Assembly (NCBI RefSeq): GCF_019207085.1
Contig: NZ_JAATOM010000010.1
Location: forward strand, 1 to 64,000
Length of the DNA stretch: 64,000 nucleotides
DNA from: Variovorax sp. dw_308
GTDB lineage: Bacteria; Pseudomonadota; Gammaproteobacteria; Burkholderiales; Burkholderiaceae_C
Direction of reading: 5' to 3'
Of the stretch, positions 43,611-52,568 are shown piece after piece. A program made the translations under genes and the position numbers. The notes under the pieces were generated by a model that saw only the letters and a list, made by a program, of their open reading frames with translations, did no database searches and was not told where the DNA came from. The stretch's first letter is position 1. Each line of letters opens with the position of its first letter.

Positions 43611-44564
43611 ATGCGAATCGCACTGGCCGGCGAGGCCCTGATCGACTTCACTTGCAGTTCGGGCCTGAGCTTCGAGGGCCACGAAGGCGGCGCGCTGACC
43701 AACAGCGCCATCGCCGCCGCGCGGCTGGGCCAGCCGACCGGCTTCATCACGCAGCTCTCGACCGACATGTTCGGCGAGCGCCTGCTGCAGCATCTGCAAG
43801 GCAACGGCGTCGACACGCAATTCGTGCTGCGCAGCGCGGCGCCGTCGACGCTGGCTTTCGTCGCGCGCACGCCGACCACCAATCACTACGCCTTCTACAC
43901 CAAGGGCACCGCCGACACGCTGTGGGCGCCGCCGGAATTGCCCGCACTGCCCGACAGTTGCCGCTTCCTGCACTTCGGCGGCATCTCCATCCTCACCGAG
44001 CCTGCCGCCACGCGCATCACCGAACTCGTCGAAGCGCAGCGCGGCCAGCGCATCGTGCTGTTCGACCCGAACGTGCGGCCCAGCCTGATCCCCGACATGG
44101 ACGCCTACCGCGCGAAGCAGCCGCGTTGGCTGGCCGCCAGCGACGTGCTCAAGTTCAGCGACGAAGACGCGGCCTACCTTGCGCCGGGCAAGAGCCTGGC
44201 CGAGGCGGCCGCGATGTTCCTCGCGCCGCACGCAGCCGGCGGGCAGGGGCCGCGCGCCGTGGTCGTCACCCGGGGCGGCGACAGCGCCGGCGTGTACCGC
44301 GCAGGCCATGCGCCGGTGGAGGTGAAGCCGCCCAGGATCACGGTGGCCGACACCATCGGCGCGGGCGACACCTTCGCCGCCGGCATCTCGGTGGCGCTGC
44401 TGGAGCAAGGCGTCGAGCACGCGGCGCAACTCGACGCATTGGCCGACGATGCCTGGGGCGAAGTGCTGCGTTTCGCCGCCACCGCTGCCGCGCTCAACTG
44501 CACCCGCGAAGGATGCGACCCGCCCACCCGCGCGGAACTGCAGGCCGCGCTGTCCGCCCCATGA
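43611..44564 (+). CDS. PfkB-family sugar kinase, probably fructokinase
   Basis: 317 residues, ribokinase fold. The N-terminal sugar site is AGEALIDF and GGALTNSAIAAARLGQPTGF. The ATP/anion-hole signature with the catalytic Asp is DTIGAGDTFAAG. In related pseudomonad mtl operons a fructokinase (MtlZ) in this position phosphorylates fructose made from mannitol. It starts four bases after dalD, so it belongs to the operon. The fructose assignment comes from context. Confidence 0.85.
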   Translation: MRIALAGEALIDFTCSSGLSFEGHEGGALTNSAIAAARLGQPTGFITQLSTDMFGERLLQHLQGNGVDTQFVLRSAAPSTLAFVARTPTTNHYAFYTKGTADTLWAPPELPALPDSCRFLHFGGISILTEPAATRITELVEAQRGQRIVLFDPNVRPSLIPDMDAYRAKQPRWLAASDVLKFSDEDAAYLAPGKSLAEAAAMFLAPHAAGGQGPRAVVVTRGGDSAGVYRAGHAPVEVKPPRITVADTIGAGDTFAAGISVALLEQGVEHAAQLDALADDAWGEVLRFAATAAALNCTREGCDPPTRAELQAALSAP

Positions 44565-44576
44565 GGGAGGCCTGAA

Positions 44577-45515
44577 ATGCCGAGCACACGCTCTCGCCAA
44601 ACCCCGCGCCAACGCCAACCCGAGCTGGAACACGACTTCGCCCGCTCGCCCTCGCTCGGCTACGAAAAGCCCGAGGAAGTGGGCTGGGTCCGCTGCCTGT
44701 CGCACGGCTACCCGAGCCAGCTGGCGCGCTGGCATTGCCATGACGAATACGAACTGCACCTGATCACGGCCACCTCCGGCAAGGCCTTCGTCGGCGACTG
44801 GATCGGCCCGTTCCAGCCCGGCCACCTGGTGCTGTGCGGCCCGCGCCTGCCGCACAACTGGATCTCGCTCGATGCGCCGGCCGACGGCGTGAGCACGCGC
44901 GACCTGGTGATCCAGTTCCGGCATGAGCCGTTCGCGCAGGCGGCCTCGGAAATCCCGGAGATCGCCGAAGTCATGCAACTGCTGGAGCGCGCGCGCCGCG
45001 GCATCGAGTTCTTCGGCTTGTCGGAGCGTGCCGAGCAGCATTGGCGCGCAGTCAAGGCCTCGCACGGGCTGCGCCGGCTGGGCGCGTTCTGCGACTACCT
45101 GGCCGACCTCGCCGAATGCACCGACTACCGGCTGTTGTCGAGCGTGCAGATCAAGGGCGCCGAGGGCGACGCCGAAGGCGACCAGATCAACGCCATCGTC
45201 AACCGCATCACCGACAACGTGGCCGAGCCCATCGCGATGGCCGACGTGGCGGCAGAACTCGGCATGAGCGAAAGCCGCTTCAGCCGGTTCTTCCGCAAGT
45301 CGACCGGCAACAGCTTCACCGACTTCGTCAACCAGGTCCGCATCAACAACGCCTGCCACCTGCTGATGCAGACCGACCACTACGTGACGGACATCTGCTA
45401 CCAGGTCGGCTTCAACAACGTCGCCAACTTCAACCGCCGCTTCCTGGAAATCAAGGGCATGACGCCGAGTGAATTCCGCCGGCAGGCGGACAGCCGGTTT
45501 GGCGGGGCGCATTGA
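44577..45515 (+). CDS. mtlR: AraC-family transcriptional regulator of the polyol operon
   Basis: 312 residues. The N-terminal half is a cupin-like sensor domain (RWHCHDEYELHLITATSGKA; PGHLVLCGPRLPHNW). The C-terminal hundred residues carry two helix-turn-helix units: ADVAAELGMSESRFSRFFRK and VTDICYQVGFNNVANFNRRF. This arrangement matches MtlR-type activators of mannitol/arabitol operons. It is encoded inside the operon, 12 bases after the kinase. It is the likely ligand of an operator in the 37.9 kb region. Confidence 0.9.
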   Translation: MPSTRSRQTPRQRQPELEHDFARSPSLGYEKPEEVGWVRCLSHGYPSQLARWHCHDEYELHLITATSGKAFVGDWIGPFQPGHLVLCGPRLPHNWISLDAPADGVSTRDLVIQFRHEPFAQAASEIPEIAEVMQLLERARRGIEFFGLSERAEQHWRAVKASHGLRRLGAFCDYLADLAECTDYRLLSSVQIKGAEGDAEGDQINAIVNRITDNVAEPIAMADVAAELGMSESRFSRFFRKSTGNSFTDFVNQVRINNACHLLMQTDHYVTDICYQVGFNNVANFNRRFLEIKGMTPSEFRRQADSRFGGAH

Positions 45516-45540
45516 ATTGGGACATCCGAAATCGGACATC

Positions 45541-45655
45541 GGCCGCGAAGGACGCGAAGGTTTCGCGAAGGACGCGAAAGAAGACAGAAAGAAATTGAGT
45601 TTCTTCTTTGGATTTCCTTTTGCGTCCTTCGAAACCTTCGCGGCCGGCTGCCCGT
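45541..45655. repeat. Long inverted repeat element, copy 3 (one arm shortened)
   Basis: Left arm 45541-45580 pairs with 45617-45645. The right arm lacks about 11 bases relative to a full arm but matches on both sides of the gap. The left arm shares GCGAAGGACGCGAAGGTTTC-like units with copy 1, and CGGCTGCCCG follows the right arm as in the other copies. It lies between the AraC regulator and xylB, within the same operon direction. Confidence 0.8.
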
Positions 45656-45684
45656 ATTCAAGTCTTCCAACACCCTGACCCACC

Positions 45685-47136
45685 ATGTACCTTGGACTTG
45701 ACCTCGGCACCTCCGAATTGAAGGCGCTGCTCCTCGCCGACGACCATCGCATCGTCGGCGTCGCGCGCTCGGCGCTGACCGTGAGCCGGCCGCGGCCGCT
45801 GTGGTCGGAGCAGGCGCCTTCGCAATGGTGGGCGGCCCTGGAAGACGTGATGCAGCAACTGCACGCAGCACATGCCGATGCGCTCGCGGCGGTGCGCGCG
45901 ATCGGGCTGTCGGGGCAGATGCATGGCGCGGTGCTGCTCGACGACAAGGACGAAGTCCTGCGGCCGGCGATCCTCTGGAACGATGGCCGAAGCGCAGCGC
46001 AGTGCGGGCAACTCACCCGGGCCGTTCCGCGGCTGGGCGAAATCGCCGGCAACCTCGCCATGCCCGGCTTCACCGCACCCAAATTGCTGTGGGTGCGTGA
46101 GCATGAGCCCGACGTGTTCGCCCGTACTCGTCGCGTGCTGCTGCCCAAGGACTGGCTGCGCCTGATGCTCGGTGGTGAAGCGGTGAGCGACATGTCCGAT
46201 GCTTCCGGCACGCTGTGGCTCGATGTCGGCCAGCGCGACTGGTCCGATGAGCTGCTGGCCGCCACCGGGCTCACGCGTGCCCACATGCCGAGTCTCGTCG
46301 AAGGCAGCGAAGCCTCGGCAACGCTCAAGCCGGAACTTGCGGCGCGCTGGGGCATGGCGCGCGGCGCGCGTATCGCCGGTGGCGCCGGGGACAACGCTGC
46401 CAGCGCCGTCGGCATGGGCCTGGTCGCGCCGGGCGAGGGCTTCGTCTCGCTGGGCACCTCGGGCGTGATCTTCGTGTCGGGGGCGGCCTTTGCGCCCAAT
46501 CCGGCGCAGGCGGTGCATGCCTTCTGCCATGCGCTGCCGGGACGCTGGCACCAGATGTCGGTGATGTTGTCGGCAGCCAGTGCGGTGAGCTGGGCCGCGC
46601 GCAGCTTCGGGTTCAAGGACGAGGCGAGCCTGCTGGCGGCGGCCGCGACGCTGGACCCGGACGCCCGGCAACGCGCGCCACTGTTCCTGCCCTACCTGTC
46701 CGGCGAGCGATCGCCGCACAACAATCCGCAGGCGCAGGGTGCGCTGTTCGGCCTGACCCATGCGCATGCGGCGGCCGACATGGCCTATGCAGTTGTCGAG
46801 GGCGTGAGCTTTGGCCTGCGCGACGGGCTCGACACGATGGAGCGGCCGACGAGTGATCTCTCGCTCGTCGGTGGCGGTGCGCGCAGCGCCTGGTGGGCGC
46901 AGTTGCTGGCCGACATCCTCGAAGTGCCGCTGGCGCTGGGCGAGGGTGGCGAGGCGGGTGGCGCGCTGGGCGCGGCGCGATTGGGCTGGCTGGCCGATGG
47001 CGGCACTGTCGATGCGGTGTGCCAGCGGCCGGCAGTGCAGCGGCGCTTCGTGCCCGACACCGGGCAAGCCGGCGCGCACCGCGCGCGACAGGCGCGATTC
47101 CGTGCGCTGTACCGCGCGCTCGAACCCTGCTTCTAG
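45685..47136 (+). CDS. xylB: Xylulokinase
   Basis: 483 residues, FGGY family. The N-terminal GLDLGTSELKALLL and ALSGQMHGAVLLD, the middle GGAGDNAASAVGMG and SLGTSGVIF, and the C-terminal GGGARSAWWAQLLADIL are typical of bacterial XylB. It phosphorylates D-xylulose to D-xylulose 5-phosphate, completing D-arabinitol use and entering the pentose phosphate pathway. Separated from the regulator by repeat copy 3. Its TAG stop shares the palindrome CTAG with the convergent msrA stop. Confidence 0.95.
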   Translation: MYLGLDLGTSELKALLLADDHRIVGVARSALTVSRPRPLWSEQAPSQWWAALEDVMQQLHAAHADALAAVRAIGLSGQMHGAVLLDDKDEVLRPAILWNDGRSAAQCGQLTRAVPRLGEIAGNLAMPGFTAPKLLWVREHEPDVFARTRRVLLPKDWLRLMLGGEAVSDMSDASGTLWLDVGQRDWSDELLAATGLTRAHMPSLVEGSEASATLKPELAARWGMARGARIAGGAGDNAASAVGMGLVAPGEGFVSLGTSGVIFVSGAAFAPNPAQAVHAFCHALPGRWHQMSVMLSAASAVSWAARSFGFKDEASLLAAAATLDPDARQRAPLFLPYLSGERSPHNNPQAQGALFGLTHAHAAADMAYAVVEGVSFGLRDGLDTMERPTSDLSLVGGGARSAWWAQLLADILEVPLALGEGGEAGGALGAARLGWLADGGTVDAVCQRPAVQRRFVPDTGQAGAHRARQARFRALYRALEPCF

Positions 47137-47876
47137 GCCCCGTTCTTCACCAGCACCGGCCGCGGCGAGTACCGGTCGGCGAACAGCTTCTTCAGGTTGT
47201 CGACCTTGGGCAGGTCGTTGTAGGCGATGTACGGCTCGTCCGGATGCAGCGTCAGGTAATCCTGGTGATAGGCCTCGGCCGGATAGAAGCGCTTCTGCAG
47301 TTCGACGGTCGTGACAACCGGCTTGCCGCCGAAGGTCTTCGCCTCGGTCAGTTGCGCGATGTAGGCCTGCGCGATGCGCGCCTGCTCGACGTTCTGCGCA
47401 AAGATGGTGGAGCGGTACTGCGTGCCGGTGTCGGGGCCTTGCCGGTTCAGTTGTGTCGGGTCGTGCACCACCGAGAAGTAGATCTGCAGCAGCCGCGCAT
47501 AGCTGACCTGGCGCGGGTCGAAGCTGATGCGCACGGCCTCGGCATGGCCGGTGCGGCCTGATCCGACCGATTCATACTTCGCCGTACTTTCGTCGCCGCC
47601 CGCATAGCCCGACACGGCGCTCGTCACGCCCTTGACGTGCTGGTACACCCCTTGCACGCCCCAGAAGCAGCCACCCGCGAGCACTGCCGTGGCCGAGGCA
47701 TCGAGGCTGGCCGGATCGATCTTCGGCGCCGGCACGGCCACCGCGGCCTCGGCGGCGAACGATGGCCGGTGCCACCAGATCGCGCCGCCCGCGCCAAGCG
47801 CCAGCGCGCCCAGGACGCTGCGGCGGGTGGGTGTGCCCGATGAGCGGCGGGTGTTGGGGCGAGGTGGGGTGTTCAT
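47133..47876 (-). CDS. msrA: Peptide methionine sulfoxide reductase MsrA, exported form
   Basis: 247 residues. The catalytic Cys is C70 in LAGGCFWGVQGVYQHVKG, and VVHDPTQLNRQGPDTGTQYR is the substrate-binding segment. It repairs S-methionine sulfoxide in proteins. The N-terminus carries a twin-arginine-like signal (TRRSVLGALALGAGGAIWW), so it probably acts in the periplasm, unlike cytosolic MsrA. The start at 47876 (MNTPPRPNTR) was chosen to leave this signal near the N-terminus. It converges with xylB, the stops overlapping by four bases. Confidence 0.92.
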   Translation of the reverse strand: MNTPPRPNTRRSSGTPTRRSVLGALALGAGGAIWWHRPSFAAEAAVAVPAPKIDPASLDASATAVLAGGCFWGVQGVYQHVKGVTSAVSGYAGGDESTAKYESVGSGRTGHAEAVRISFDPRQVSYARLLQIYFSVVHDPTQLNRQGPDTGTQYRSTIFAQNVEQARIAQAYIAQLTEAKTFGGKPVVTTVELQKRFYPAEAYHQDYLTLHPDEPYIAYNDLPKVDNLKKLFADRYSPRPVLVKNGA

Positions 47877-47974
47877 GGGCTCGGGTTTCCTTCTTGGGCG
47901 ATTCTGCGCGTGCGCTCGCTGCGCCGCCATCCGGCGCAGAGCGTCCCTGCCGGTCACTTGGGCATCGCATCGGC

Positions 47975-48003
47975 AAAAAAAAACGGCCGCCGAAGCGACC
48001 GTT
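47975..48003 (-). terminator. Intrinsic terminator of groESL
   Basis: On the minus strand AACGGTCGC pairs with GCGGCCGTT (one G-T pair) around TTCG, followed by a run of at least seven T. It lies 62 bases after the groEL stop. Confidence 0.9.
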
Positions 48004-48064
48004 CTCTTTTCGCGAGACACCTGGAAACCGGCTTGGCCGGGACCCAGGCGCCAGCGGCGGGCAA

Positions 48065-49717
<1,653 letters not shown>

Positions 49718-49746
49718 GTTTGTTTACTCCAATGAGGATGGGTTGA

Positions 49747-50037
49747 TTACTTCTCGACGACTGCGAACAGGTCGTCTTCCTTCATGACGAGGAGCTCGTC
49801 GCCATCGACCTTGACGGTCTGGCCGCTGTACTTGCCGAACAGGACGCGGTCGCCGACCTTGACGCTCATCGCGCCCAGTTCGCCCTTGTCGTTCTTCTTG
49901 CCAGGACCGACGGCCAGCACTTCGCCCTGGTCAGGCTTCTCGGCGGCGTTGTCGGGAATGACGATGCCCGAGGCGGTCTTGGTTTCGCTTTCAATGCGCT
50001 TGACGATCACGCGATCGTGCAAAGGACGAAGTTTCAA
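49747..50037 (-). CDS. groES: Co-chaperonin GroES
   Basis: 96 residues from TTG at 50037. The protein reads MKLRPLHDRVIVKRIESETK, aligned with the start of E. coli GroES (MNIRPLHDRV). The mobile loop is seen at ETKTASGIVIPD. An ATG at 50043, two codons upstream, touches the Shine-Dalgarno AGGAG directly (zero spacing), whereas the TTG is six bases away. TTG is therefore the likelier start, although an annotation pipeline may pick the ATG. GroES caps the GroEL chamber. Confidence 0.92.
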   Translation of the reverse strand: MKLRPLHDRVIVKRIESETKTASGIVIPDNAAEKPDQGEVLAVGPGKKNDKGELGAMSVKVGDRVLFGKYSGQTVKVDGDELLVMKEDDLFAVVEK

Positions 50038-50122
50038 TTGCATCTCCTGATATGGATAGAAACGGGGTTGAATCCGGGCGCCAGCGAGGTTGCCGGCTGC
50101 CGATCGACCCAAAGGGGTGCTG

Positions 50123-50149
50123 TTAGCACTCACCTTGAGCGAGTGCTAA
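50123..50149. promoter_or_regulatory. CIRCE element, HrcA operator
   Basis: TTAGCACTC, nine bases, GAGTGCTAA: a perfect match to the CIRCE consensus. It lies about 86-112 bases before the groES start, just downstream of the promoter. HrcA represses groESL through this site until heat shock. Confidence 0.97.
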
Positions 50150-50177
50150 TGATAAGGGCATTTTTTGCGGTTTCAAG
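50149..50177 (-). promoter_or_regulatory. groESL promoter, sigma-32 and sigma-70 readings overlap
   Basis: Read on the minus strand, CTTGAAA (50171-50177), 13 bases, then CCTTATCAT resembles a sigma-32 promoter. The same bases give TTGAAA and TATCAT with 16-base spacing for sigma-70. The CIRCE palindrome starts at the -10 end. Together they suggest double heat-shock control, positive by sigma-32 and negative by HrcA. Confidence 0.65.
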
Positions 50178-50282
50178 GGGCTGGAAGGGGCTTTCGCCGC
50201 CGTGGCTCCAGTACGTTGGAACGCGCGTACTCCGTGGCATGATGGCCGGGCGCTCCCCCTACCCGGCAGAAAGGTGGTGCGA

Positions 50283-51272
50283 ATGATCGACAGACGCGGA
50301 TGGACGAAGGCGGCATTTGCAGCGATCGCGCTCGGCGTGCCGCTCGTCAGCGCATCGCAATCCGGGGAGCAGATCCGTCGAATCGGATTCCTGTCGGGAG
50401 GCCCGCGGCCCCCCGACGGCCTGGCTCCGGCGCCGTTGCGAAACGCACTGGACGCTGCAGGCAGCGCCGACGGCAGGCGGATCGTCTACGAGGCCCGCTG
50501 GTCCCAGGGGCACCCCGAGCAGTTGCCGGGCCTGGCCGCGGAACTGGTCGCGCTCAAGGTCGACGCCATCGTGACGGTGGGGGGACCCCCCGCGGCAGTG
50601 GCCAAGCAGGCAACGAAGACGGTGCCGGTGGTCGTCATCAACGCCGGCGACGTGGTCGAGACGGGCCTGGTGGCCAGTCTCGCCCATCCGGGCGGCAACA
50701 TCACGGGCATCGACGACCCGGCGGCAGTGCTGAGCGCCAAGCGGCTGGAGTTCGTGAAGGAACTCGTTCCCCGCGCCCAGCGCGTGGCGGTGCTCTGGAA
50801 CGCCGGCGACGGCGCGATGACGCTGCGCTTTCACTCGATCGAGAAGGCCGCGCCGGTGTTGGGCGTAGCGATCGATCCCCTGCCAGTGCGCGAGCCGGAC
50901 GATTTCAACGTGGCGCTGGCCGCCATGAACAAGGCACGGCCCGACGCCGTGATGATGATCACCGACGCCCTCACGATCCTCAATCGGAAGCGCGTGATCG
51001 ACTACGCGGCAATGCAGCGCATCCCCGCAGTCTACGAATATGCCGCCGAAGTCCGCGCGGGCGGCCTGCTGTCGTACGGCGCGGACGCCGGCGAGAACAT
51101 GGCTCTGGCGGCGGACTACGTCTACCGCATCATCAAGGGCGCCAAGCCCGCCGACCTGCCCGTGGCGCAACCCAAGCGCTACCACCTGACGATCAACATG
51201 AGCACCGCCAGCAGCCTCGGCCTCTCGATCCCGACCTCGCTTCTCATTCGCGCGGACGAGGTGATTCCTTAG
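50283..51272 (+). CDS. Orphan ABC-type substrate-binding protein (TrpX/PF04392-like)
   Basis: 329 residues with an N-terminal signal or anchor (MIDRRGWTKAAFAAIALGVP). Family stretches are IRRIGFLSGGP, VDAIVTVGGPPAAVAKQATK, TVPVVVINAGDVVETGLVAS, LAHPGGNITGI, and LSYGADAGENMALAADYVYRI. These proteins resemble periplasmic receptors of aromatic amino acid or similar importers, but no permease or ATPase is next to this gene. It is divergent from groES. The ligand is unknown. Confidence 0.82.
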   Translation: MIDRRGWTKAAFAAIALGVPLVSASQSGEQIRRIGFLSGGPRPPDGLAPAPLRNALDAAGSADGRRIVYEARWSQGHPEQLPGLAAELVALKVDAIVTVGGPPAAVAKQATKTVPVVVINAGDVVETGLVASLAHPGGNITGIDDPAAVLSAKRLEFVKELVPRAQRVAVLWNAGDGAMTLRFHSIEKAAPVLGVAIDPLPVREPDDFNVALAAMNKARPDAVMMITDALTILNRKRVIDYAAMQRIPAVYEYAAEVRAGGLLSYGADAGENMALAADYVYRIIKGAKPADLPVAQPKRYHLTINMSTASSLGLSIPTSLLIRADEVIP

Positions 51273-51293
51273 GCGCAGCGTCCCGCGCCATCT

Positions 51294-52523
51294 TCAGGCG
51301 ACCACCGGCCCCAGTGTGTCGTCAAGCGCTGCCTTGATATCCGCGATGAGATCCGCCGGATCCTCCAGCCCGATCGACAGGCGCATGTGACCGTAGGTCT
51401 GGAACGCGTCCGGATAGGCGCTGGAGCCGCGACGCGCATTCTTTCCGACGTGCACGATCAGGGAAACATCGTGGCCGAGGGACACCGCCGAGACGATCAG
51501 GCGCAGGTTCGCCACGAAGCGGTTCTGCAGTTCGGGCCCGCCGTCGACGGCAAAGGCCATGACTGCGCCATATCCTTCGAACTGGCGTGACGCCAGGTCA
51601 TGCTGCGGGTGCGATGTCAGTCCAGGGAATGCCACGAACGCGACGCGAGGGTCCCGGTCCAGGAAATCAGCCACCCTCTGCGCCGTGGACAGGTGCTTCG
51701 ACAAGCGCAGCGGCAGCGTGACGGAGCCGCGCATGATCAGCCACGCATTGAAGGGCGAGATGGAGCCCCCGACGTCGACGAGAGCGTCGTTCTTCAACTG
51801 GCGAACCAACTCCGCGCGGCCGATCACGGCGCCACCCATCGCATCGCCATGCCCGTTGATGTACTTTGTCAGCGCATGCGCAACGAAGTCCGCCCCATGT
51901 TCCAGACCCCGGAACATCGGGGGCGGCGTGAATGTCGCGTCGATCGACAGCATGGCGCCCCGCGCATGGGCGATGGCGGCAAGCGCCCGGACATCGGCCA
52001 CCTTGGTGGTCGGATTGGCAATGGTCTCCGCGTGCACGAGCCTCGTGTTCGGCCGCATGGCGGCCTGGACCGCGGCGAGGTCGCTGATGTCCACGAAGGT
52101 CGCCTCGATGCCGTACCGCTGCGGAAGCAACTCGCGGAACAGGCGGGCGACGGCCTCGTACGTGACGTCGCTGACGACCACATGGTCGCCACTCTTCAGG
52201 AAAGTGAAGAAGATCGCGTGCAGCGCGGCAACGCCGGTGCTGAACACGGCTGCATCCTCGCCGCGCTCCAGTGCAGCCAGCTTGCGCTCGAGGCACATCT
52301 GGTTGTGACCCGAGTTGCGCGTGTAGAACAGCGTCCGGGAGTCCGACCAATCGAGCGCAGAGGGATCGTCAGGCAACTGGTAGGAGTTGGACATGACGAT
52401 CGGCGTCAGGATGGCCCCTGTCGTGGCATCCGGGCTGTTCCCGGCATGCACGGCCTGGCTGTCGAAAGAGAGGCTTGCGGGTTGCTTCCTGTCCGGGCGT
52501 TGCGCTGGCTTGCGGCTGTCCAT
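51294..52523 (-). CDS. Trans-sulfuration PLP enzyme (cystathionine gamma-synthase/lyase family)
   Basis: 409 residues. The fold is shown by YTRNSGHNQMCLERKLAALE, VFSTGVAALHAIFFTFLKSG, the PLP lysine in HALTKYINGHGDAMGG, and VSLGHDVSLIVHVG near the C-terminus. Members carry out gamma-synthase, beta- or gamma-lyase reactions on sulfur amino acids. The Ser-x-Thr-K usual at the PLP site (SATK) is ALTK here. It is convergent with the preceding gene and 45 bases after the M20 dipeptidase on the same strand, so both may act on the same peptide or amino acid. The exact reaction is undetermined. Confidence 0.87.
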   Translation of the reverse strand: MDSRKPAQRPDRKQPASLSFDSQAVHAGNSPDATTGAILTPIVMSNSYQLPDDPSALDWSDSRTLFYTRNSGHNQMCLERKLAALERGEDAAVFSTGVAALHAIFFTFLKSGDHVVVSDVTYEAVARLFRELLPQRYGIEATFVDISDLAAVQAAMRPNTRLVHAETIANPTTKVADVRALAAIAHARGAMLSIDATFTPPPMFRGLEHGADFVAHALTKYINGHGDAMGGAVIGRAELVRQLKNDALVDVGGSISPFNAWLIMRGSVTLPLRLSKHLSTAQRVADFLDRDPRVAFVAFPGLTSHPQHDLASRQFEGYGAVMAFAVDGGPELQNRFVANLRLIVSAVSLGHDVSLIVHVGKNARRGSSAYPDAFQTYGHMRLSIGLEDPADLIADIKAALDDTLGPVVA

Positions 52524-52568
52524 GTATTTCCTCCTGGGCTATCGGGCGGCGAGACAGCCGCAGAAGTT

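Noticed and set aside
43296..46616. 1106-codon minus-strand open frame across the polyol genes
   Set aside because: It is antisense to five well-supported genes, is rich in Arg/Ala/Ser/Pro, and has no recognisable domain. GC-rich genomes often keep the opposite strand open.
47133..47136. Shared CTAG stop of xylB and msrA as a functional overlap
   Set aside because: A four-base convergent overlap is common in compact genomes and needs no special explanation.
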